Positions 34,795-43,179 of a DNA stretch of 64,000 bases are shown here, one piece after another. Numbering within the stretch: the stretch's first letter is position 1; every line of letters begins with the position of its first letter. This DNA is from Christiangramia fulva (GTDB taxonomy: Bacteria; Bacteroidota; Bacteroidia; Flavobacteriales; Flavobacteriaceae). A program made the position numbers and the translations under genes. The notes below the pieces were generated by a model. It saw nothing but the letters and a program-made list of their open reading frames with translations, was not told the DNA's origin and did not search any database. The stretch covers positions 1,860,001-1,924,000 of the forward strand of contig NZ_CP028136.1 in the NCBI RefSeq assembly GCF_003024155.1, given 5' to 3'.

Positions 34795-35856
34795 ATGAAC
34801 TGTAAGTTTTCTTTAAATACGATCCCGGGGGGGAGACGGTATTTTTTTTCTAAAATTCAGCTCTTTGTTTTTCTACTACTTTTAATCTTTTTTAAAAATA
34901 CAGGACTCTCAGCTCAGGAAATTATACCTACTTATTCTGATTATCTTACTGATAATTTGTATCTGATACACCCTTCTATGGCTGGTGCTTCAAATTATGA
35001 CCAGATCAGGCTCACTGCCCGGTCCCAGTGGTTTGACGTGAAGGATGCTCCTAACTTACAGACGCTGGCGGTGAATTCCAGGGTGACCGATCGAATAGGG
35101 GTGGGAGGTATTCTTTTCAGGGATGAAAATGGAAATTTTTCGAAACTGGGAGCCTATGGAACTTTTGCCTATCATCTTATGTTCTCGAGAAGTAATGCCG
35201 ATCTAAATCAGTTATCCTTCGGAATAAGTGCGGGAGTGATCCAGCATCGTCTCGACACCCGGGGTTTTACGGACTATGATCCGCTTCTTGATCGTGAAAA
35301 TCCGGCTGATATTTTTGCAAATGTGGATGTGGGAATTTCCTATTTTTACAGGGATTTCTACCTGCACTTAGCCGCAAAGAATATACTTTCAGTAAGCAGG
35401 GAACTGTTCTATTCAGATGCTGTTCCAAGCAATATGCGTAAATACCTGGTATCTGCCGGGTATGTTTTTGATTTAAATTACAATGATCCGTGGAGCTTTG
35501 AGCCTTCAATTCTTTACCAAATGCGTGACGCCACCAATGAAATGGCTATAGATGTAAATCTGAAAGCATATTATGACCTGGAAAATGGCAAATTATGGGG
35601 AGGTATTTCCTATCGGAATAGTTTTGAAGGAGCTGAATATACAACCAACGGTGAGACTGTAAAACAACAGCAACTTAGGTATATGACACCTTTTGTGGGA
35701 TACACTTATAAACGATTTATTTTTGGTTATACCTTCAGTTACCAGCTTAATTCAGTAGTTTTGAGTAATAATGGCTTTCATCAGATTACCCTCGGATATA
35801 ATTTTGGGGAGAACAGGCAGCATTACGATTGTCATTGTCCTGCCGTAAATAACTAA
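34795..35856 (+). CDS. PorP/SprF family type IX secretion system membrane protein
   Basis: A 353-residue outer membrane protein from the ATG at 34795. The signal region is a lysine-containing lead followed by IQLFVFLLLLIFF and a cleavage site near LSAQE. The mature N-terminus, IIPTYSDYLTDNLYLIHPSM followed by AGASNYDQIRLTARSQW, is the standard PorP/SprF opening, and the chain ends in a barrel-like strand GFHQITLGYNFG. SprF-type proteins help specific T9SS cargo reach or attach to the surface and usually sit beside a large adhesin gene. Here there is none. The gene converges with murI, two bases apart. A longer frame reaches 34699 but begins inside nfu. Confidence 0.88.
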   Translation: MNCKFSLNTIPGGRRYFFSKIQLFVFLLLLIFFKNTGLSAQEIIPTYSDYLTDNLYLIHPSMAGASNYDQIRLTARSQWFDVKDAPNLQTLAVNSRVTDRIGVGGILFRDENGNFSKLGAYGTFAYHLMFSRSNADLNQLSFGISAGVIQHRLDTRGFTDYDPLLDRENPADIFANVDVGISYFYRDFYLHLAAKNILSVSRELFYSDAVPSNMRKYLVSAGYVFDLNYNDPWSFEPSILYQMRDATNEMAIDVNLKAYYDLENGKLWGGISYRNSFEGAEYTTNGETVKQQQLRYMTPFVGYTYKRFIFGYTFSYQLNSVVLSNNGFHQITLGYNFGENRQHYDCHCPAVNN

Positions 35857-35858
35857 GC

Positions 35859-36656
35859 CTAAAAATCCAGGTAGGAGACCTGGTATCCCCACTTTTCGGC
35901 TTCAATTAATTCAGATAATACGCTGGGATCAGAATTTGAATAAAAAACGGGCAGCTCGGGATTGGGATTTTCCTCCCTTAACAAAGAATTTTTTTCAAGT
36001 ACCGCTTTGGTCTGCCGGGCAACAGCTTCCCCGGAATCTATGATCGTAACATTTTCGGGAAGAAGTTCTTTTAAAACAGGAATGAGATACGGATAATGAC
36101 TGCAACCCAAAACCAGGTAATCGATCCTGGCCTTCAACATGGGTTCTAGTAATTCCCTTAAAAGTTCTCTAATTTCTTCTGAAAAATACAGGCCTTTTTC
36201 GATGAGTTCTACCAGGCCCCGGCCTTCCACTTCAATTACATCAATATCACCCGCATATAGTTCAGAGGTTTTACTGAAAAGCTGACTTGCAAGGGTTCCG
36301 CGTGTTGCAAGAATGCCCACGGCCTTATGTTTGCTTTGCAGCGCCGCAGGTTTAATCGCGGGCTCAATGCCAATGAATGGCACCTCAAAGCTTTCCCTCA
36401 GAACCTTAATCGCATTGGTAGTGGCGGTATTGCAGGCAACCACAATAATTTTGCAATCCAGGGCAAGTAGTTTCTGCGTATTTTTGATCGATAACCTGAT
36501 AATCTCATCCTGGGTCTTTTCACCATAAGGCGCGTTTCGGCTATCCGACAAATAGATAGTTTTTTCCAAAGGCAGAAGATGGTGGATCTCTTTCCATATA
36601 GAAGTTCCTCCTACACCGGAATCAAATATACCAATCGGGCCGTTTGAATGTGTCAT
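35859..36656 (-). CDS. murI: Glutamate racemase
   Basis: A 265-residue enzyme that converts L- to D-glutamate for peptidoglycan. The two catalytic cysteines are in place: Cys75 in VVACNTATTNA and Cys185 in VLGCSHYPY. The N-terminal GIFDSGVGGTSIW provides the Asp12/Ser13 substrate site, and SDSRNAPYGEK is the substrate-binding loop. It is the last gene of the minus-strand envelope block but has its own promoter after a terminator. Its -7 element lies five bases from the ATG, so the mRNA is probably nearly leaderless. Its own terminator overlaps the stop codon. Confidence 0.96.
   Translation of the reverse strand: MTHSNGPIGIFDSGVGGTSIWKEIHHLLPLEKTIYLSDSRNAPYGEKTQDEIIRLSIKNTQKLLALDCKIIVVACNTATTNAIKVLRESFEVPFIGIEPAIKPAALQSKHKAVGILATRGTLASQLFSKTSELYAGDIDVIEVEGRGLVELIEKGLYFSEEIRELLRELLEPMLKARIDYLVLGCSHYPYLIPVLKELLPENVTIIDSGEAVARQTKAVLEKNSLLREENPNPELPVFYSNSDPSVLSELIEAEKWGYQVSYLDF
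35860..35883 (-). terminator. murI terminator overlapping its stop codon
   Basis: CCAGGT (35867-35872) and ACCTGG (35878-35883) form a perfect 6-pair stem with a 5-base loop. Read on the minus strand it is followed by ATTTTT, and that T-run includes the last Phe codon and the first base of the TAG stop of murI. It lies only a few bases past the stop of the converging PorP gene. Confidence 0.5.
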
Positions 36657-36661
36657 GCACG

Positions 36662-36669
36662 CAAAAATA
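36662..36669 (-). promoter_or_regulatory. -7 element for murI, abutting the upstream terminator
   Basis: The minus strand reads TATTTTTG, an exact match, ending five bases from the murI ATG. The -33 region would fall in the preceding terminator hairpin. Confidence 0.5.
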
Positions 36670-36701
36670 AAAAAACTGCGTACGGGAAGCGCACGCAGTT
36701 T
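36670..36701 (-). terminator. Intrinsic terminator of the bamA-skp operon
   Basis: On the minus strand AAACTGCGT pairs with ACGCAGTTT around an 11-base loop and is followed by a run of seven Ts that leads directly into the murI -7 element. Confidence 0.8.
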
Positions 36702-36724
36702 GTATTAAAGTTTTTTAGCGGAAA

Positions 36725-37237
36725 CTATTTTACTCCCAGTTCTTTTTTTACATCTGGCATAAGATCATATCCATCAGCCAGCAGAACGCCTGTTCCGGTA
36801 GTTGAATCCAAAACATAGTCAAAACCTTTTTGTCTTGCTACTTTCTGGATGGCGTTGCGAACTTTTTCAAGAATAGGCTTTAATAGATCCTGTTCTTTTT
36901 TCTGAAGATCCTGTCTTGCCTGTTGGCTATGCTCCTGGATTCTTCTTTGTGCTGCCTGAAGTTCCTGAGCCCTTTTTTGATTTTCCTCGTCGGTCTTGGT
37001 ATTGGCCTCAGCCTCATAACGCTGCATAGTAGTTTGAGCTTCACTTAGCATATCTTTAATTTCAGCGTCGTAGGTCTTTTCAAGTTTATCAAGCTGGTCC
37101 TGCGCACTTTTATATTCAGGCAATGATTGTACAAGCTCCTGAGTCGCGATATGCGCTATCTTCGACTGTGCATTGGTAAAAGCAGTAGCGCCAATCATTA
37201 AAGCTAAAGCTATAAAAAGTGTTCTGAATTGTTTCAT
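36725..37237 (-). CDS. OmpH/Skp family periplasmic chaperone, second copy
   Basis: A 170-residue protein with a signal peptide (MKQFRTLFIALALMIGATAF, cleaved near TNAQ). The mature chain has the Skp pattern: a short beta start KIAHIATQELVQSLPEYKSA, a long coiled coil of about 90 charged and Gln-rich residues (about 40-125), and a return strand RQKGFDYVLDSTTGTGVLLA. Skp trimers hold unfolded outer membrane proteins on their way to BamA. It follows a longer Skp paralogue and bamA in the same operon, and a terminator comes next. Confidence 0.92.
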   Translation of the reverse strand: MKQFRTLFIALALMIGATAFTNAQSKIAHIATQELVQSLPEYKSAQDQLDKLEKTYDAEIKDMLSEAQTTMQRYEAEANTKTDEENQKRAQELQAAQRRIQEHSQQARQDLQKKEQDLLKPILEKVRNAIQKVARQKGFDYVLDSTTGTGVLLADGYDLMPDVKKELGVK

Positions 37238-37279
37238 TGTTCTTCGTTAAGTTTAATTAAGGTTTAAAAAATTCTAATT

Positions 37280-38086
37280 TTAATTTATGGTATCTTTCTT
37301 TTTTTCTCTTATGTTTTGAATAGAGTCAATACGTTTTTGACGTTCTGCAAGGATCTTTGCCCTGCGCTCTTCAAATTCTTTTTGTCTCGCTTCTTTAATA
37401 GAATCTCTTTCTTTTCTGCGTTGTTCCAAAAGAGCTTCCCTTTCATTTTTTCGCTGTTCAACCAGCTGTTCTCTTTCGTCTATGGCTTTATCCTGCTCCG
37501 GCGTTCTCTCCTCGGCACGTTCCATTTCAGAAATTTCTTTTTTTCCTTCCAGTTGCTCGCGATTAGCTGTTCTTTTTATCGTTCTTAGAACAAGATCACT
37601 CACATCATATTGTTGATCTGCATAAACCATTCCAATATCTGAGGTCCTGTCAAAAATAAAATCGAAATTACGATTTTTAGCTATTTCCTGAACTGCTGTA
37701 AATACCTGATCCTGAACCGGTCGCACCAGTTGTTTCTTCTGCATTAAATAATCGCCACCGGGTCCGAATTTTTTTTGCTGAAAGTCCAAAGCCTGGCGCT
37801 CTAAATATTTAATTTCATCTTCTCTTTCCTCAATTAGTTCTTTGGTAAGAAGAGGACGTTCATTGGCCAGTTTATCTTTCATTTCCTGTACGGCACGCAT
37901 TTTTGTTTCGGCTTCATTCTTCCATTCCTGCACGCGATTTTCGAGCTGCTGTTTAGCTTCCTGATACTCCGGAACATTTTCAAGAATATATTCCATATCG
38001 ATATACCCAAGACGAATTGTCTTTTGTGCTGTAACACCCATCACGCAAATGAAGATGCTTAATATGGAAAATAGTTTTCTTTTCAT
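37280..38086 (-). CDS. OmpH/Skp family periplasmic chaperone with charged C-terminal extension, first copy
   Basis: A 268-residue Skp-like protein. The signal peptide (MKRKLFSILSIFICVMGVTA) is followed by the core IRLGYIDMEYILENVPEYQE, a coiled coil, and the closing NRNFDFIFDRTSDIGMVYAD. Unlike the 170-residue copy, it continues for some 85 residues after the core as a highly charged helix rich in Glu, Arg and Lys (from about EKKEISEMERAEERT to DSIQNIREKKKDTIN). That tail could be an extra coiled coil. It lies 30 bases after bamA in transcription order. Confidence 0.92.
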   Translation of the reverse strand: MKRKLFSILSIFICVMGVTAQKTIRLGYIDMEYILENVPEYQEAKQQLENRVQEWKNEAETKMRAVQEMKDKLANERPLLTKELIEEREDEIKYLERQALDFQQKKFGPGGDYLMQKKQLVRPVQDQVFTAVQEIAKNRNFDFIFDRTSDIGMVYADQQYDVSDLVLRTIKRTANREQLEGKKEISEMERAEERTPEQDKAIDEREQLVEQRKNEREALLEQRRKERDSIKEARQKEFEERRAKILAERQKRIDSIQNIREKKKDTIN

Positions 38087-38116
38087 TTATCCGAAGATAG
38101 AAAATATCATGCCAAT

Positions 38117-40744
38117 TTAAAACTGTTGACCTATGATAAAATGAGTTTCCCAGCCATTTGGCCCTGGTTTTCCCAAAACCGGATCAAATCCGTAGCCAAA
38201 ATCGATCCCCAATAATCCGAAAGTAGGCATAAATACCCTAAGACCTACACCTGCCGAACGATTCAACTGGAAGGGGTTGTAATCCCTGAAATTATCATAT
38301 GAAGCCCCTGCTTCCAAAAAGGTCAAAGCATAAATAGAAGCGGCTGGTTTCAAAGTAATTGGATATCTGAGTTCCAGCGAATATTTATTGTAAATGGTCG
38401 CTCCATCATCACGGGCAGTCGAAGGCCTGTCAATTGGTACTACCGATTGGTTTGGGTAACCTCTCAACTGAATTGTTTCACGTCCATCCAGGCTGTAGGC
38501 GCCAAGACCGTCACCTCCAAGATAGAAACGTTCAAAAGGGGGTACACCACGGGCGCTGTTGTACGCTCCCAGGAAGCCATATTCAGCATGAGTACGAAGT
38601 ACCAGGTTGCTGCTTGGTCCAAAACTAGCCAGGTTGGTATACCAGGTACCTTCAAATTTTATCTTATAGAATTCCAGCCAGTTATATTTCTTTTGATCTA
38701 CTTTTTCAGTATCGGGCACAGAATTATCTTCAGTTACGCGATTTCCTCTTTCATCTATTAGATTGCCATTATCATCCCGCAGCTGGTATTCAGGCTGGTT
38801 TTTCAGATCTCCGTAATCAATCCCGTTCCATAAAGAATATGGAGGAGTAAGTTTCGCGGTAATAGAAAATTTAGAACCCGAAGTCGGGAAAATAGGGTTA
38901 ATGGCCGTATTATCGCGCGTAATTCCTAACTGATAGTAAAGGTTGTTAGAGAAGCCGTTACCAAAGGTAAACAGGCCTGTGTTATAATTGTTCAATTCAT
39001 AACGCTGGAAACCTATCACATTAGAAATGGTTACATATTGGTCTGGAGAGGTAAGTCGTTTTGCCAGACCTATGCTCACACCAAGTATATCAAAACTTCG
39101 GCTTTTATCGGCTTTTCTATTAATATAGTCATATAGGAACTGCCTCGTATAGCTGAATGAAGTCGACAAACTTACAGGTCTTTTTCCTCCTAACCAGGGC
39201 TCTCTGAATGAAAGGCTATAGGTTTGATAGAAGGTGCTCGCCTGTGCACGCAAAGAAAGTGTTTGGCCGTCTCCCATCGGGATTGGCTTATAAGCATCCT
39301 TGTCAAAAAGTCCCTGCAGTGAAAAGTTGTTGAATGAAAGACCCAGGGTTCCTATAAAGCCTCCGCCACCGTAACCACCCTGCAATTCTATCTGGCTGGC
39401 ACCGGCTTCCACTACCTGGTATTCGAGGCTTAAAGTTCCTTCATTAGGATTAGGGTCAACAAATTCAGGTTTCAATTGTTCAGCATCGAAGAAGCCAAGC
39501 TGGCCAAGTTCCCGAACAGTAGCCACTACCGCCTCCTGGCTGTATTTTTGTCCTGGTTTGGTACGCATTTCCCTATAGATCACGCGATCTTTGGTTTTAT
39601 CGTTACCCGTAACCCGAACCTGGTCTATAAAGGCTTCTTTTCCTTCAACGATACGAACCTCGAAATCTATGGTGTCATTCTTAACATTGGTTTCAACAAG
39701 GTCGATATTCGAGAAAAGATATCCGTTATTCTGATAAAGATTGGCGATGGAATTTTTGTTAGGTTCCCTTCCTGTAATGCGTTCATCGAGTAAAACCCCG
39801 TTATAGACATCACCTTTATCAATTCCCAGCACACGGTTCAGCATTTCATCTGAATAGGCAGCATTCCCCAGAAAATCTATATCTCCGATATAATATTGAT
39901 CTCCTTCTTCAACCTTTATGTTCAGATCTACAGTTTTCTCATCTTTTTTTATAAGAGTATCTGAAATAATTCGGGCATCCCGATAACCATATTCTTTGTA
40001 TTTGTTGATTAAAGCCTGTTTATCTTCTTCATAATCGCTGGGCACGTATTTGGAGCGTTTCCAGAAACGGAAAAAGTTTTTCTGCTTTGTATTTTTTAAA
40101 CTTCTGCGAAGTTTGGCGTCTGAAAGCTTTTTGTTGCCAATAATATCAATATCTGCAATTTTCACCCGGTCCCCCTTGTTGACATCAATGATCATGTTCA
40201 CCTGATTGGTCTTTTGAGCAGAAGTATCGGGAACCGCATTGGTTTGAATAGTGACATCACTATTGAAAAAACCTTCTTTTCGGTATTTGTTTTCTATATA
40301 ATTTTTGGTGGTGGTAATAAGGTTTTCGGTGACCTTGGCTCCTTTTTTAAGGTCGTTTTCTTTAATAAGCTTTTCTTTTTCCGATTTCTTAACCCCGTTG
40401 ATCTTAACAAGGTTTAGTACGGGAACTTCCTTTATTTCCAGCTCAAGATCGGCGACATTTCCATCGTGAACATCGGTGATATACACATTGATATCACTAA
40501 AAAGATTAAGTTTCCATAACTTTTTGATGATCGAACTTAATTTGTCTCCCGGGATGTAAAGTTCCTCTCCTTTTTTTAATCCGGTAAAGGCAATAACAGT
40601 CTGGTCATTATAGGTGGTTGTGCCGGTAACCTTTATATCTCCAATTACATATTTTTTTGCATCTCCCAGCGGTAAGCCCTGGGCTTTGGCAGTGAAACTG
40701 AAAATGAACAAAATTGCAAAGAGGGTAAATATCTTTTTTGTCAT
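38117..40744 (-). CDS. bamA: Outer membrane protein assembly factor BamA
   Basis: An 875-residue Omp85 protein, the central insertase for outer membrane beta-barrels. The start at 40744 gives a proper signal peptide (MTKKIFTLFAILFIFSFTAK, then AQG); the frame is open further upstream but that part lies in uppS in another frame. Residues about 30-450 hold POTRA repeats (IGDIKVTGTTTYNDQTVIAF, KIADIDIIGNKKLSDAKLRR, DQVRVTGNDKTKDRVIYREM). The rest is the C-terminal barrel with GGYGGGGFIGTLGLSFNNF and the conserved closing region ending HFIIGQQF. It starts seven bases after uppS, so cotranscription is near certain. Confidence 0.96.
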   Translation of the reverse strand: MTKKIFTLFAILFIFSFTAKAQGLPLGDAKKYVIGDIKVTGTTTYNDQTVIAFTGLKKGEELYIPGDKLSSIIKKLWKLNLFSDINVYITDVHDGNVADLELEIKEVPVLNLVKINGVKKSEKEKLIKENDLKKGAKVTENLITTTKNYIENKYRKEGFFNSDVTIQTNAVPDTSAQKTNQVNMIIDVNKGDRVKIADIDIIGNKKLSDAKLRRSLKNTKQKNFFRFWKRSKYVPSDYEEDKQALINKYKEYGYRDARIISDTLIKKDEKTVDLNIKVEEGDQYYIGDIDFLGNAAYSDEMLNRVLGIDKGDVYNGVLLDERITGREPNKNSIANLYQNNGYLFSNIDLVETNVKNDTIDFEVRIVEGKEAFIDQVRVTGNDKTKDRVIYREMRTKPGQKYSQEAVVATVRELGQLGFFDAEQLKPEFVDPNPNEGTLSLEYQVVEAGASQIELQGGYGGGGFIGTLGLSFNNFSLQGLFDKDAYKPIPMGDGQTLSLRAQASTFYQTYSLSFREPWLGGKRPVSLSTSFSYTRQFLYDYINRKADKSRSFDILGVSIGLAKRLTSPDQYVTISNVIGFQRYELNNYNTGLFTFGNGFSNNLYYQLGITRDNTAINPIFPTSGSKFSITAKLTPPYSLWNGIDYGDLKNQPEYQLRDDNGNLIDERGNRVTEDNSVPDTEKVDQKKYNWLEFYKIKFEGTWYTNLASFGPSSNLVLRTHAEYGFLGAYNSARGVPPFERFYLGGDGLGAYSLDGRETIQLRGYPNQSVVPIDRPSTARDDGATIYNKYSLELRYPITLKPAASIYALTFLEAGASYDNFRDYNPFQLNRSAGVGLRVFMPTFGLLGIDFGYGFDPVLGKPGPNGWETHFIIGQQF

Positions 40745-40751
40745 GGATGCA

Positions 40752-41492
40752 CTAACTGAGTTGCTCACTTGTTTTTCCAAATCTTCTTTCTCTGTTTTGA
40801 TAGTTGTAAATGGCTTCAAATAGGTCATTTCTTCTAAAATCTGGCCATAATATTTTAGTAAAATACAATTCGGCATAAGCAATCTGCCATAGAAGGAAGT
40901 TGCTAATACGCTGTTCGCCACTGGTTCTGATCAAAAGATCCACGTCTGGCAAATTTCGGGTGTAAAGATGCTCATTTATAAGTGATTCATCAACCCCATC
41001 TTCAGATAATTCTCCACTTTTAATTTTTCCTGCTAATTCTCTAAAACAATTGGTGATTTCTTCGCGGCTCCCATAGCTTAACGCCAGGGTTAGCACCATT
41101 CGTTTATTTTCGGAAGTTTTTTTAATTACATCCAGAAGTTCTTTTTCTGCTTTTGAAGGAAGGCTGGAGATATTGCCTATGGAGCTAAGCCTGATATCAT
41201 TTTCCTGTAAGGTTTTGATCTCTTTTTTAAGGGAATTAACCAGAAGTCTCATAAGGGTATCCACTTCAAATTTTGGGCGGTTCCAGTTTTCAGTGGAAAA
41301 AGCATAAAGTGTTAGATTTTGAATGCCAATTTCAGCGGCTCCTTCCACAACATCCCGAACAGCTTTTGTTCCTTCCTCATGCCCGGAAACTCTTAGAAAC
41401 CCTTTCTGCTTTGCCCATCTGCCATTACCATCCATAATAATCGCTATGTGTGCAGGTAATTTTTTGAGATCAATTTTTTCTTTGTAATCCAT
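40752..41492 (-). CDS. uppS: Isoprenyl transferase (undecaprenyl diphosphate synthase, UppS)
   Basis: A 246-residue cis-prenyltransferase that builds the C55 lipid carrier for cell wall and O-antigen. The catalytic Asp21 is in IAIIMDGNGRWAKQKG. Other conserved parts are TLYAFSTENWNRP and the C-terminal VDLLIRTSGEQRISNFLLWQ with AELYFTKILWPDF. The length is standard. The gene directly abuts the DUF6089 gene upstream (no gap) and bamA downstream, as part of one envelope operon. Confidence 0.97.
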   Translation of the reverse strand: MDYKEKIDLKKLPAHIAIIMDGNGRWAKQKGFLRVSGHEEGTKAVRDVVEGAAEIGIQNLTLYAFSTENWNRPKFEVDTLMRLLVNSLKKEIKTLQENDIRLSSIGNISSLPSKAEKELLDVIKKTSENKRMVLTLALSYGSREEITNCFRELAGKIKSGELSEDGVDESLINEHLYTRNLPDVDLLIRTSGEQRISNFLLWQIAYAELYFTKILWPDFRRNDLFEAIYNYQNRERRFGKTSEQLS

Positions 41493-42191
41493 CTAAAAGC
41501 AATAACAGGGTTTACGGCCAAAGGTAAAGGTTAAAGTAATACCGGTAAAAACGTACCAGTCATTGGTGTTTCTGTTTCCAAATTCCAGGGCCGGCTCCCT
41601 TCTTCCAAGATATTCTTCAGGCCAGCTTCCGTCAAGGTTATCGGTGAAAGTATAGCGTGCTCCAATTTCCAGAGCTCCAATAATATTCTCGGTGAAGGCT
41701 TCTTTGTAACCCATTACCATCGGGATAGCAAAATCCCAGTTTGTTCCCTCGTTGAAGAGGTTATTATTACGGCCATTTTTAAGCCATACATGATCTGCGC
41801 GAAAATAGGTGATTCCGGTGTAAATATAAGGAGTACTTTGTGGAAGGGGTTCTGAAAGGTCGAATTTATAAAAATTGAATTCTATTCCTAAAGAACCTTC
41901 TGCAATTGTATTATTAAACGAATAACCTCGTTGCTGCCTCCTGGTATCTCCCGATTTTTCATCGTCTGCACTGATTTTCGCATATAACAAGGTTAGCCGT
42001 ATCGCATGGCGGTTACTGCGATTCCACTTCGCGATAAATCCTCCCACAGGTGTATTGGGGAGAATGTAATTTGTTCTTCCTACATCACCTACAAAGTTGG
42101 CACCGCCTGCAAAAGCTCCCACTTCAAATTGTTGTGCGTACATGCTTGTGGATATAATTGTTATCACTACAAATGCGATAAGGTGCCTCAT
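41493..42191 (-). CDS. DUF6089 family outer membrane protein
   Basis: A 232-residue exported protein of unknown function. A signal peptide (MRHLIAFVVITIISTSMYAQ) leads into QFEVGAFAGGANFVGDVGRT, a start shared by Bacteroidota small barrels. The chain has alternating hydrophobic strands and ends in the aromatic-terminated strand YVFTGITLTFTFGRKPCYCF, with an unusual CYC close to the end. The predicted form is an eight- to ten-stranded outer membrane barrel. The gene leads the uppS-bamA-skp-skp operon and has a clear promoter, which suggests but does not prove a role in envelope assembly. Confidence 0.82.
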   Translation of the reverse strand: MRHLIAFVVITIISTSMYAQQFEVGAFAGGANFVGDVGRTNYILPNTPVGGFIAKWNRSNRHAIRLTLLYAKISADDEKSGDTRRQQRGYSFNNTIAEGSLGIEFNFYKFDLSEPLPQSTPYIYTGITYFRADHVWLKNGRNNNLFNEGTNWDFAIPMVMGYKEAFTENIIGALEIGARYTFTDNLDGSWPEEYLGRREPALEFGNRNTNDWYVFTGITLTFTFGRKPCYCF

Positions 42192-42208
42192 AGGTTTTCA
42201 AAAGTTTG

Positions 42209-42237
42209 CAAATATAACAATTCTGTTTGCTCTGCAA
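42209..42237 (-). promoter_or_regulatory. Promoter of the DUF6089-uppS-bamA-skp operon
   Basis: On the minus strand TATATTTG (42216-42209) is an exact -7 match and TTG (42237-42235) lies 18 bases upstream. The DUF6089 ATG follows 17 bases after the -7 element. Confidence 0.6.
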
Positions 42238-42291
42238 TAATTTGGGCAGATTTGTACATACCTATAAACACTTTTTGTAGCTTTTTATTGC

Positions 42292-43176
42292 TTAATTGCG
42301 CTTATCTTCCCCCCAGAGAAGTTTTTTTCGAAGGGTATTAAGGAAGCTGTCGCCGCGAAGTTCTACAAAATTAATGGAGTAGGAAGCTTTTTGAATGATG
42401 ATTTCAGTATCATTTTGCAAACTTGCAATGCGGGAATCCATAGAAATAAGGTGAGAATCTTCCCTTCCCGAAACCTTCAACTTGATTTTTGTATGATCTT
42501 TTATAACCAGCGGGCGGGCGTTGAGGTTATGTGGCGCAATAGGGGTTATGATAAGGGAATCTGTGTCGGGGATTATTACCGGTCCGCCACAGCTTAAAGA
42601 ATAACCTGTAGAACCTGTAGGGGTGCTTATAATAAGTCCATCTGCCCAGTAAGAAGTGAGGTACTGGTCATCCAGCCAGGTATCGACGGTGATCATGGAA
42701 GTGGTATTCTTTCGGCTTACCGCTATTTCGTTCAGCGCGATATTGTTGAAAACCGGGTCCAGGCTTTTTGGATTGGTCTGTAAGGTCAGAACTGATCTTG
42801 GCGAGAGACTGAACTTTTTTCCCAGGATATCATCCAGTGTTTCTTCGATCTCTTCCTTCTGGATGGTAGCCAGGAACCCAAGTCGGCCGGTATTAATACC
42901 AACAATGGGTATATCTAAATTTCTTACGTAATTAATAGACTTTAAAATGGTTCCATCACCTCCTATACACATAAAGAGGTCAAAAGATTTATCAAGTTCT
43001 TCAAAAGAATTGAAGTGTTTGTATTCTTTTTCAATGGTTTTGTTCTCGTGGATCAGTTTCAGAAATTCTTCTTCAATAAGAACTTCAATATTTTTCTGAT
43101 CCAGTAAACTAAGAAGCTGGCCGATATAACGGGCGGCATTTGGGTGGTAAAACTGTCCGTATATACCTATTTTCAT
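42292..43176 (-). CDS. nadK: NAD kinase
   Basis: A 294-residue NAD kinase, which phosphorylates NAD to NADP. The diagnostic GGDGT (72-76) sits in FMCIGGDGTILKSINYVRN. The second block SYWADGLIISTPTGSTGYSL and the NE motif (IALNEIAVSR) are also intact. It starts three bases after the CBS-domain gene upstream, so the two share a transcript. The DUF6089 operon behind it has its own promoter in the 100-base gap. Confidence 0.97.
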   Translation of the reverse strand: MKIGIYGQFYHPNAARYIGQLLSLLDQKNIEVLIEEEFLKLIHENKTIEKEYKHFNSFEELDKSFDLFMCIGGDGTILKSINYVRNLDIPIVGINTGRLGFLATIQKEEIEETLDDILGKKFSLSPRSVLTLQTNPKSLDPVFNNIALNEIAVSRKNTTSMITVDTWLDDQYLTSYWADGLIISTPTGSTGYSLSCGGPVIIPDTDSLIITPIAPHNLNARPLVIKDHTKIKLKVSGREDSHLISMDSRIASLQNDTEIIIQKASYSINFVELRGDSFLNTLRKKLLWGEDKRN

Positions 43177-43179
43177 AAT

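Noticed and set aside
40745..40921. N-terminal extension of BamA into uppS
   Set aside because: The extension overlaps uppS in another frame and would bury the signal peptide at residue 60.
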